From positions 4,154,001 through 4,218,000 of the forward strand of contig NZ_JACRTF010000001.1 of NCBI RefSeq assembly GCF_014385165.1: a stretch of DNA of 64,000 nt, in the 5' to 3' direction. This DNA is from Jilunia laotingensis. GTDB lineage: Bacteria > Bacteroidota > Bacteroidia > Bacteroidales > Bacteroidaceae. Below the pieces are notes generated by a model. It saw only the letters and a program-made list of their open reading frames with translations. It was not told the DNA's origin and ran no database searches. This document shows, one piece after another, positions 45,731-53,104 of the stretch. Each line of letters opens with the position of its first letter. Position 1 is the stretch's first letter. Position numbers and translations under genes: made by a program.

Positions 45731-46870
45731 ATGGACAAACGAATTTATCTTTGCCTGGCTCACATGAGCGGCAAGGAGCAAGATTATATCAAGGAAGCTT
45801 TTGATACCAATTGGGTGGTTCCACTCGGCCCCAATGTGAATGCTTTCGAGGAAGAATTGAAACATTTTGTAGGACAAAATAAAGAAGTGGTCGCTTTATC
45901 AGCGGGTACGGCAGCAATCCATTTAGGATTAATTCAGCTCGGTGTAGAAGCTGGTGACGAGGTGATTTGCCAGTCGTTCACCTTCTGTGCGTCGGCTAAT
46001 CCGGTAACTTACCTGGGAGCTGTCCCGGTATTCGTGGACAGCGAGGAAGATACCTGGAATATGGATCCTGCCTTATTGGAGGAAGCGATAAAAGATCGAA
46101 TTGAGAAGACGGGCAAGAAGCCCAAGGCAATTGTTCCTGTGCATCTTTACGGGATGCCTGCCAAGATTGATGAGATCTGCGCCATCGCAGCGAAATACGA
46201 TATTCCTGTACTGGAGGATGCTGCCGAAGCTTTAGGCTCTGAATTTGAGGGCCGTAAGTGCGGCACCTTCGGTAAATTCGGTGCCTTGTCGTTTAATGGC
46301 AACAAGATGATCACTACCTCGGGAGGCGGGGCACTTGTAACGGAAGACGAAGCCTCTAAGAGAGAGACCATGTTTTATGCCACCCAGGCCCGTGAAGCCT
46401 TCCCTTACTATGAACATCAAAAGATCGGTTATAATTACCGGATGAGCAATATTTGCGCAGGCATCGGTTGTGGTCAAATGACGGTGTTAGACGAGCATGT
46501 CGCCCACCACCGCCATGTACACGCCTTGTATGAGAAAGGATTTGCTGACGTGGATGGGATTTCCTTGAAGTCGAACCCCGACAGTCGTTTCAATGCAAAT
46601 TACTGGTTGTGTACCATCCTGATCGACCCGGAAAAGACTGGTACTAATTATGAGGAAGTCCGTCTCAAGTTGGATGGGAAAGGCATCGAAACACGTCCTT
46701 TATGGAAGCCTATGCATTTGCAGCCCGTCTACGCACAGAATCCGTGTTATGTAAACGGTGTCTCCGAGAAGTTGTTCGACATGGGCTTATGTATCCCAGC
46801 CGGACCTTGTGTGACCGACGGGGATGTGGAGTATATTGTAGAGCAGATAAAAAGGTGCTGTAATGGGTGA
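45731..46870 (+). CDS. PglE-like DegT/DnrJ/EryC1/StrS aminotransferase
   Basis: This 379-aa PLP-dependent sugar aminotransferase has the cofactor Lys K192 in SFNGNKMITTSGGGALV, D163 in LEDAAEALGS and SAGTAAIHLGL near 57-67. PglE-type enzymes convert UDP-4-keto-6-deoxy-GlcNAc to the 4-amino sugar using glutamate. With the PglD-like acyltransferase upstream and the PglC-like initiating transferase, this gives most of a bacillosamine-type route; the matching PglF dehydratase is not in the locus. It is the last gene before the operon terminator. Confidence 0.93.
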   Translation: MDKRIYLCLAHMSGKEQDYIKEAFDTNWVVPLGPNVNAFEEELKHFVGQNKEVVALSAGTAAIHLGLIQLGVEAGDEVICQSFTFCASANPVTYLGAVPVFVDSEEDTWNMDPALLEEAIKDRIEKTGKKPKAIVPVHLYGMPAKIDEICAIAAKYDIPVLEDAAEALGSEFEGRKCGTFGKFGALSFNGNKMITTSGGGALVTEDEASKRETMFYATQAREAFPYYEHQKIGYNYRMSNICAGIGCGQMTVLDEHVAHHRHVHALYEKGFADVDGISLKSNPDSRFNANYWLCTILIDPEKTGTNYEEVRLKLDGKGIETRPLWKPMHLQPVYAQNPCYVNGVSEKLFDMGLCIPAGPCVTDGDVEYIVEQIKRCCNG

Positions 46871-46944
46871 TGCACTCATAATCATAAATTTGAGATAAGG
46901 AGTTGGGAATAATATAAACAACAACGTTTTTATTAAATCAAGTG

Positions 46945-46984
46945 GGCGGATATAAAGATGATTCTTATATTCGCCTTTTTCTTT
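46945..46984 (+). terminator. Terminator of the capsule operon
   Basis: GGCGGATATAA (46945-46955) pairs with TTATATTCGCC (46965-46975) over 11 bp with one G-T pair and a 9-nt loop, followed by TTTTTCTTT. It is a strong Rho-independent terminator 75 bp after the aminotransferase stop. The IS is inserted within a few bases of its T-tract. Confidence 0.9.
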
Positions 46985-47027
46985 ATGTAGGGACATTCAG
47001 TAAATGTCTTTAAAAACATAAAATGGC

Positions 47028-47077
47028 ATATGAAGATGCTTTGTTCATATCATCTCATATGCCATTTTTATTATCTA
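47028..47077. repeat. Hairpin near the IS 3' end
   Basis: AATGGCATATGA and TCATATGCCATT are perfect 12-bp arms around about 21 nt, followed by TTTTTATT on the plus strand. On the minus strand it lies after the transposase gene. It could stop transcription entering the IS from the capsule side. The degenerate copy at 24918-24955 keeps a decayed version. Confidence 0.7.
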
Positions 47078-47168
47078 TTTTTTCTCTCTGACCTAAAATC
47101 TTCTCCTTTTGGGCACGATGTTCCGGAAGAAGCCTGAGACTTCTTCTAATAGATTCTTTATACTTATG

Positions 47169-48527
47169 TTATGCAGCTTTCTTCTGTCCGTTTTTGATTT
47201 TATCAATCATCAATATTGCGTTTGCCGTATGTATCCCAAAGAAAATCCACAGGATTTCTGTTTTCCTGTTCCGTGCTTTGATTTTCGATAGCGAATAATG
47301 CTGTTTTTGTGTACCGAAACTGCCTTCAAGCCTGGTGGCTCTTTCCCTCGAGAGTTCACTCCTGAGAGCCTTCCTCACCGCCTCGTCCTTTGCAGCTCTT
47401 CCCTTGCGTACAAAGGAGGTTGATATCCCATATTTTGTACAGAACTTCCTGTTGGCATTATTGGCGTATATGGAATCGGCGGCCACACATCTGACCCTCA
47501 CATTCATCAGTTTCTGATGCATATGGATACAATCCTTCAGACGTATGCCCTCATTGAATGCCTTGAAAGAGACGTGCTCGATGAATGAGATTCCATCTAT
47601 CTGTATGTTATTAACCTTTGCACCGAACTCTACAGATTTTACTTCCTTACCTCTTACGATAGGGTGTACGTAATGACGGTCAATACTGACAATACGGTCA
47701 CTGACCTTCCTGCCTTCAAAGAGTTTCTTTTCCTGTACAAGGACCTTGCTGATTATGGAAAGCCGTTTCTGATAATCCTGTGTATATTTGAGTAAAGAGC
47801 CGTGTTCTCTGTGAATGTCATCCCGTTGTATGATGAGTTTTTCCAGGAGTCTGATCATGCGACGCTTCAGCATTCTTGTCCTCGAAGCCTTCCTCTTTCT
47901 TTTCTTGCAATAGGATAGATAGGATACCGCAACATCCGCATATTTGTTACGGGGACGCCTTATGCCGAGTTTCCCACAATGCATGCAGACATGCCGGTAG
48001 AGCCATTCGATGCTTTCCCAAAGGAGCTTCATGTCCGTAGGGAAACGCATATGACTTTCATAACATGTGGCATCGGTCATACACACGTGAAGGTTCTCAA
48101 GATAAGGCTTCCAGTGTGAGGCAAGGATTTTCTGAAGGGAGTCGATGTCAAGACGGGATGCAACCTCATTACGGATAGCGCTGATTATCTTGTAGTTGGT
48201 TATGGGGCAGGACGGGTCTATCATGATACCGCAAAACAGCTGATAATGTATGTTTCCGTTAAGATGTTCTACCAGCAGCCTGTCAGAGAATCCGGTATAA
48301 GCCTTCAGTACCATAAGGGCTATCTTCGCGGAAGGACTGAAACAGTTCCTGCGACCCAAGCGGGATTGTGAAAGGCCTGTCTCTTTGGCTATACTCTCGA
48401 ACGGAAACACGGAATGAAGACTGCCAAGTTCACTCGCATGAAAACTCTTACGATATTTTTCCAGAATATCGAATTCTGGAAACCCTAAAGTAGGGTGAAT
48501 TTCTGAAATATTTTGTATCTTCGCCAT
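47169..48527 (-). CDS. DDE-type IS transposase
   Basis: This 452-aa transposase has a candidate DDE triad at D152 (CMTDATCYESHMRF), D351 (VRCVAADSIYANNAN) and E401 (RATRLEGSFGTQKQHYSLSK). The insertion between D152 and D351 contains a basic helical segment (about 208-240), and an N-terminal helical domain (about 30-130) probably binds the ends. The C-terminal GTQKQHYSLSKIKAR pattern is typical of IS4/IS5-like enzymes. The frame is intact. The same protein is found truncated at 24293-24811. Confidence 0.92.
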   Translation of the reverse strand: MAKIQNISEIHPTLGFPEFDILEKYRKSFHASELGSLHSVFPFESIAKETGLSQSRLGRRNCFSPSAKIALMVLKAYTGFSDRLLVEHLNGNIHYQLFCGIMIDPSCPITNYKIISAIRNEVASRLDIDSLQKILASHWKPYLENLHVCMTDATCYESHMRFPTDMKLLWESIEWLYRHVCMHCGKLGIRRPRNKYADVAVSYLSYCKKRKRKASRTRMLKRRMIRLLEKLIIQRDDIHREHGSLLKYTQDYQKRLSIISKVLVQEKKLFEGRKVSDRIVSIDRHYVHPIVRGKEVKSVEFGAKVNNIQIDGISFIEHVSFKAFNEGIRLKDCIHMHQKLMNVRVRCVAADSIYANNANRKFCTKYGISTSFVRKGRAAKDEAVRKALRSELSRERATRLEGSFGTQKQHYSLSKIKARNRKTEILWIFFGIHTANAILMIDKIKNGQKKAA

Positions 48528-48600
48528 ATCTTAGTGTGGATATTTCCCCCGTTTTGGCCGGCAAACCGTATTTTAGGGGGAATACCTAAAGATACAAAAA

Positions 48601-48642
48601 AGCCAACTAATTCGCAATACTTTTAGTATGAATTAGTTGGCT
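48601..48642. repeat. Hairpin between IS terminal repeat and transposase start
   Basis: AGCCAACTAATTC (48601-48613) and GAATTAGTTGGCT (48630-48642) are perfect 13-bp arms around 16 nt that contain a smaller ATAC/GTAT pair. It lies in the would-be 5' leader of any transcript entering the IS from outside. In other elements such structures limit transposase translation from read-through mRNA. Confidence 0.7.
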
Positions 48643-48776
48643 AATTTTATAGGATTTACTGAATATCCCTATGTATGTGCTTGGCGAACCCAGTGTCTCA
48701 TCAATAGTTCTTTTCTCTACTTTTGCTGGTTTGTTGGAAAAACGGTTCCTTTTTATAATTATTCACTTGCAGGAGT

Positions 48777-49877
48777 CTAATCTTTCTCTCGCACATATCC
48801 GTCCGTCAAAGTTTTCATAAATGCCACCAAAGCTTCCTCTTCATCAACGGTCAACTTCAAATCTCCTAACTCGTCTTTATTTACCGTTGCCGTATACTCG
48901 GCAGGGGGAAATTCGTTACTTACATCACGGACATTATAAAAATGAACAATCTCTTCTAGAGTCTTGAAATAACCATTATGGCCATAAGGTGCTGTCAACT
49001 CCACATTACGTAGTGTAGGCACACGAAATTTTCCATTTTCCTCGGCTTTATTCACAATGGCTCCCAATCCGAGATCAATGGAATCGGATGTCAATAGAAA
49101 ATATTCGGCAGGAACATTATAATGGGGATTCTCCGGATTTTTGGGAATGCCTAAATTATCGTAAGTATGATCTGTAAAAAGCGTTCGGTGGGCACGCACA
49201 TCACGGTCAAGAATATGACACTCGGCACAAAGTCCTTTGTTTTGGAAAAGTTCAAGCCCCAGCTTTTCCTGCTTGGTCATAGTATAATTGCCTTTTTTAT
49301 ACGCATCATATTTTGAAGAAAAAGAATTCACCTTTTTAGAAGACTGATAGGCAGCCAAGGCATCTGTGATATAAAAATACATGGAATCTGCATTTTCACT
49401 CTCGCCATAGATTCGGATAAACTCAGAATAATAGGGAGTACGCTTCACCTTATCCACCACCATACATTTATTGTGATTGCCCATCTCGACCGGGTTCAGA
49501 AAAGGAATAGCTGCTTGAGAGTGTAACGAAGGCGAGCGTCCATCCCAAAATAAGCCACCGACATAGGTACCTTCACTTTCGTCATAATATAAATCCGGAA
49601 CATACATTGAATAAGAAATAGTCATTGCGTTCCTTTGCGAATAAAGCCCTTTTACAGCCCCTTCGGAAACGGGGCGGGAATCGACATCAGTAAATGCTTT
49701 TTCAAGTGTATGACAAGTGGCACATGATTGACCGGCAGGTTCGGAGAGGGATGTATCATGAAACAGTTGTTCACCCAATAACTCTTTTCTCTTTCGCATA
49801 TTTCCCGAATCATGGATACAGGAAATTAAACCGAACGAACCCAACAATAATACGCAGAATAACAGTTTGTGCTTCAT
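48777..49877 (-). CDS. Di-haem cytochrome c peroxidase (lipoprotein)
   Basis: This 366-aa bacterial cytochrome c peroxidase reduces H2O2 to water using two covalent c-type haems. The haem motifs are CATCH (52-56) and a second CAECH near residue 216. A lipoprotein signal ends at C20 (LLLGSFGLISC), so the enzyme sits at a membrane facing the periplasm. Peroxide defence fits an anaerobe that meets oxygen. It is monocistronic, and a 22-bp repeat array lies 450-610 bp upstream of its start. Confidence 0.93.
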   Translation of the reverse strand: MKHKLLFCVLLLGSFGLISCIHDSGNMRKRKELLGEQLFHDTSLSEPAGQSCATCHTLEKAFTDVDSRPVSEGAVKGLYSQRNAMTISYSMYVPDLYYDESEGTYVGGLFWDGRSPSLHSQAAIPFLNPVEMGNHNKCMVVDKVKRTPYYSEFIRIYGESENADSMYFYITDALAAYQSSKKVNSFSSKYDAYKKGNYTMTKQEKLGLELFQNKGLCAECHILDRDVRAHRTLFTDHTYDNLGIPKNPENPHYNVPAEYFLLTSDSIDLGLGAIVNKAEENGKFRVPTLRNVELTAPYGHNGYFKTLEEIVHFYNVRDVSNEFPPAEYTATVNKDELGDLKLTVDEEEALVAFMKTLTDGYVREKD

Positions 49878-50330
49878 AATACAGAGATTTTGTTAATTGA
49901 ATACAAAATAAATGATTTATTTTGAACTATACAAAAACAAGAAATAGAAATTAAGCAAAGAAGCCATTAATAATAGAAGAAAGACAAATTCTTTCCTTTT
50001 TCAGATGAAATGAGAAGAACAGCAACCGTTTATCTGAAAAGTGCAAAAGTGACAATTTGTATTTATAAAGCATTGACAATGCCATATATTCGTCCCGTTA
50101 CACATCTACTCTCAAAAAATCGATTGTAGGGCAATCAGCTTTTTATAATTAGTAAGGAAAGCAAGAGAAATTAGAGCATTGTATTCGACTTATGTCATTT
50201 ATCCGTCACAATCAATAGAAACAAGCATGATACACCATCGTTTTATTATATTCTACAACTCTTCCCAAAGGATGTAAATAGAGAAAAGAGAGCGTCAAAA
50301 ATGGCTTTTTTTACCAAACAGAAGGCTTTT
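49878..50330. other. Intergenic region upstream of the peroxidase gene
   Basis: This AT-rich gap has no convincing gene. It should contain the peroxidase promoter, but I found no clean TAnnTTTG. A single repeat-like TGCAAAAG occurs near 50041. Array B follows to the right. Confidence 0.4.
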
Positions 50331-50485
50331 TGATGAAAGATAGTTACATCATTCGATAGAAAAGGGAATATCTCCTATTGAAAAAGGGATTATCATCCGA
50401 TGAAAATGCTTATTTCATAGGATGGAAAAGGCAGTCTCAACTGATGATAAAGGTTATTTGACCTCATCGCAAAGCCAGTTTACTT
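50331..50485. repeat. Degenerate 22-bp tandem repeat array (array B), seven units
   Basis: The cores TAGAAAAG (50357), TGAAAAAG (50379), TGAAAATG (50401), TGGAAAAG (50423), TGATAAAG (50445) and TCGCAAAG (50467) are spaced exactly 22 bp apart. A seventh, TGAAAGAT (50334), is 23 bp before the first of these. Units are separated by poorly conserved sequence, often with TATC or TCAT. Period and core match array A at 12450-12604. The array lies between the DUF4846 gene's 3' end and the peroxidase gene's 5' side. Confidence 0.7.
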
Positions 50486-50627
50486 AGTTCAGAGTATAAA
50501 AATGGGGCAATTTCCTCCTGTTTCACCTCTTCTGTGAAACATAGTAGTAACTAAAAAGTCAAGAAGGAGAGCAAATAGACATTTTAATAGCATTTTTCAT
50601 AGATTATTGCACAAATCTGTTGATGTG

Positions 50628-51431
50628 TTACTTATTAAACCGTTTCAAATCTTTCTTTTCAAACACCCATTCAGGCGTATAGAGTTTACCGGTTGCCTTG
50701 GAAGACAGTTCATACCAAGGAGACAATAAAGAGTTTGCCGGATTCACCAAGATATGTATTTGCTGGGCAGGCATATAACTTTGCGCCAATAAATAGACCT
50801 TCTTCCGGGTCTCCGGATTTACAGCGACATCCATTACGATCACCGCGTGCCCCGGAGAGCCACCGTGAATAAACACATCTCCCGGTGAAAGAGCGGCATA
50901 TGGTACTGTAGTAAGCTCCTTCGACAATGATGCCGTACCGGCATACATGAATACCATATCCAAATATTTGCGGAACGATTTGTAAGAATAATCACGGCAG
51001 CCGGTAGTATACCATTCTACCCTATTCCCACTTACACGAATGCGATTTCCTTCTGCCCATGTTTTATATTCGGCCGGAAAACCATTCGTAAAATTAAACT
51101 TTATCTCATCGTACCTTTTCTGGCTCCAAAGATATTCAGCCCGAAGACGTATCACCGCATCCGCACATTGCTGCAAATCCCTATTGCCAATTTCCATATC
51201 AACTACTGCATAAGCAGCAGCCTGGTTCTTTTTCAATTGCCCATTGTAAAGGTGTACTTTGTTACCTTCCGGCAATAAAGGGAGAGAACGCAGGTAAGTG
51301 TCAAAAGAATTAGCTGGACATTTTTCACGCACATAGCCCGCAGGAGGGGCTATACGGCTTTCAATACTTTGCCCGTACAAGGACAAGCCGGAAAGAAAAA
51401 AAAGAATGCATATGAAAGATTGCCGCTTCAT
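50628..51431 (-). CDS. DUF4846 family secreted protein
   Basis: This 267-aa protein has a Sec signal peptide (MKRQSFICILFFLSGLSLYG, cleaved near QS) and matches the DUF4846 family of Bacteroidetes. The segment GDVFIHGGSPGHAVIVMDVA near residues 190-209 places a His after a beta strand, as in NlpC/P60-like amidases. A papain-like hydrolase fold is possible, but I do not see a certain catalytic Cys. It stands alone. Its role is unknown; cell-envelope turnover is a guess from location and fold hints. Confidence 0.82.
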   Translation of the reverse strand: MKRQSFICILFFLSGLSLYGQSIESRIAPPAGYVREKCPANSFDTYLRSLPLLPEGNKVHLYNGQLKKNQAAAYAVVDMEIGNRDLQQCADAVIRLRAEYLWSQKRYDEIKFNFTNGFPAEYKTWAEGNRIRVSGNRVEWYTTGCRDYSYKSFRKYLDMVFMYAGTASLSKELTTVPYAALSPGDVFIHGGSPGHAVIVMDVAVNPETRKKVYLLAQSYMPAQQIHILVNPANSLLSPWYELSSKATGKLYTPEWVFEKKDLKRFNK

Positions 51432-51538
51432 TACTGTTATAAATTTATTGTACTCCGAAAACAGATGTCAAGTTATCATCCGACAACGAACAAAGATACG
51501 ATAATAATTCATACACAATCTCTTAAAAACTAATTAAA

Positions 51539-52069
51539 TTATGCATGCACTCCCATCCAATTCAGCGACATGATTTCTTTCCAACCTGAAACCCGGATGC
51601 AATTTTCCACTTGGGACGCATTATTGTGTGGTTGCGGAAACATAATCCTTTGTCCTACAAAATGGTTGAGGTTCTTGGGATGGTCGTCTATCATGATATC
51701 CCCCCGAATGCTCTCCTTACTGCCACAGAAAATCATCTGCTGCCAGGTAATGAAAGGAAAATGTTCATTCAACCAGGCTTGTTTCTCTGTCAGACTTTGG
51801 GGAAATTCAGTAGCAGAAGATACAATCAACACCCGGAAACGTTCATTCAGGTAGTGCAACCCTTCCACACTATCCGGTATCACAGGTGCGGTACGAAAGA
51901 ATCCGGGTGTCATCACGTAATTTCGAAAAGAAGGAAAGGAAAATTCGGACTTCCCTTCCAATTCTTCCATATGTAGAAGAGTTCCTGTATTCTTGAACTC
52001 ATAATTGATGTACTGGGAATAAACATCAGCCAGTACTCCATCCATGTCTACTAAAATCTGCTTTTCCAT
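51539..52069 (-). CDS. 5'(3')-deoxyribonucleotidase-like HAD phosphatase
   Basis: This 176-aa HAD protein of the NT5C group has motif I LVDMDGVLADVYSQY near residues 6-20, motif II VSSATEFP and motif IV IMIDDHPKNL. These enzymes dephosphorylate deoxyribonucleotides and help balance nucleotide pools. The cap region between motifs I and II (KSEFSFPSFRNYVMTPGFF) is characteristic of the family. It is divergent from the DeoR-type regulator, which may be relevant because DeoR proteins often sense sugar or nucleoside phosphates. Confidence 0.87.
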   Translation of the reverse strand: MEKQILVDMDGVLADVYSQYINYEFKNTGTLLHMEELEGKSEFSFPSFRNYVMTPGFFRTAPVIPDSVEGLHYLNERFRVLIVSSATEFPQSLTEKQAWLNEHFPFITWQQMIFCGSKESIRGDIMIDDHPKNLNHFVGQRIMFPQPHNNASQVENCIRVSGWKEIMSLNWMGVHA

Positions 52070-52261
52070 TGTTTATTTATAATTTATTAAGTTTTTAATC
52101 ATTCGTTTTCTTCCGAAACGTACTGTTATGGCTTGAAATCTTCTTTGCGGAAGTCTGTTTATTCTTGCACGATTTCTCATATTCGTTTACACAATTATGC
52201 ATAAAACCGCAAATCAAAAGAAAATCCTTCAAAAAACAGATCATTCCTTCTCAAATATAGC

Positions 52262-52269
52262 TATATTTG
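52262..52269 (+). promoter_or_regulatory. -7 promoter box of the DeoR-type gene
   Basis: TATATTTG followed by CGG fits TAnnTTTG 28 bp before the ATG at 52297. No TTTG is seen upstream at 19-21 bp. Confidence 0.5.
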
Positions 52270-52296
52270 CGGATGTTTGCAATAGTTAGAACATAT

Positions 52297-53046
52297 ATGC
52301 TGAAAGAAGAAAGACATCAATACATCCTCAATCGATTGAATGAGAGTAGCCGGATTTATATAACCTCACTGAGCAGTGAGTTAGGAGTGTCGGACGATAC
52401 TTTACGCCGTGACCTGACGGAATTAGACGAACGAGGACTGTTGACAAAGGTGTATGGTGGAGCTATCCCTAAAGCCGGCATTTCATTCGAATTCGTAGAC
52501 AGGTTGAATACGGATATGGCCATCAAACATCAATTAGCCGCTAAGGTAATTCCACTGTTTCAGAGTAATGAAGTGATCTTGATGGATGGAGGAACTTCCA
52601 ACCTGGAAGTGGCACGCCAACTATCGCCCGACATTCCACTGACCATATACACCAACAGTTTCCCAATAGCAAACGAACTCATGCAAAAGCCGCAGGTTGA
52701 ACTCATTTTTATCGGTGGTAAAGTATTCCCTCCATCGCAGGTAACAGTAGGCGTAACGGTATTCCAAACTTTACAAACCATTCGCCCGGATTGGTTGGTA
52801 TTGGGTATAAGCAATGTACATCCTCAACAGGGACTAACCTGCCCCGATCGTGAAGAAGCATTCGTAAAACGCCTGATGGTGGAGCGGGCACGTCAAAGAA
52901 TAGTTATAGCCAATAGTCTGAAATTGAATACCGCTGAGACTTACACAGTGGCATCCCTAGGAGATGTGGATTATCTTGTGACGGAAGATGAAAAAATTGA
53001 TCACATCCGAAAAAGTTGGATAAACCAACCCAAGAACATCATCTAA
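52297..53046 (+). CDS. DeoR-family transcriptional regulator
   Basis: This 249-aa regulator (MLKEERHQYILNRLNESSRI) has the N-terminal DeoR winged helix (about 1-55, with SSELGVSDDTLRRDLTELDE) and a C-terminal DeoRC sensor domain with LMDGGTSNLEVARQLS that binds phosphorylated sugars. Frames open upstream at TTG 52267 and ATG 52273, but a TATATTTG promoter box at 52262-52269 covers them, so ATG at 52297 is preferred. Targets are unknown. The adjacent nucleotidase and transporter are candidates. Confidence 0.9.
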   Translation: MLKEERHQYILNRLNESSRIYITSLSSELGVSDDTLRRDLTELDERGLLTKVYGGAIPKAGISFEFVDRLNTDMAIKHQLAAKVIPLFQSNEVILMDGGTSNLEVARQLSPDIPLTIYTNSFPIANELMQKPQVELIFIGGKVFPPSQVTVGVTVFQTLQTIRPDWLVLGISNVHPQQGLTCPDREEAFVKRLMVERARQRIVIANSLKLNTAETYTVASLGDVDYLVTEDEKIDHIRKSWINQPKNII

Positions 53047-53104
53047 TAAGAATCGAGCGATAAAAGCATATTTACCATATCCTATGATAGCGGGAATTAC
53101 CGCG

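Larger units (their letters stand above)
46990..48669 (-). mobile_element. Intact insertion sequence, 1680 bp, with 6-bp target duplication
   Basis: The ends are terminal inverted repeats GGGACATTCAGTAAAT (46990) and, on the other strand, GGGATATTCAGTAAAT (to 48669), which differ at one position. The flanking sequence TATGTA occurs directly outside both ends (46984-46989 and 48670-48675), a 6-bp target-site duplication. One full-length transposase gene is carried on the minus strand. The intact reading frame, ends and duplication suggest a recent and possibly active copy. The family is DDE-type; I cannot name it with certainty (IS5- or IS1182-like are candidates). Confidence 0.92.

Noticed and set aside
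24293..48669. Functional composite transposon carrying the capsule locus
   Set aside because: The left IS copy lacks its 5' half and one terminal repeat and is frameshifted, and no target duplication flanks the whole unit.
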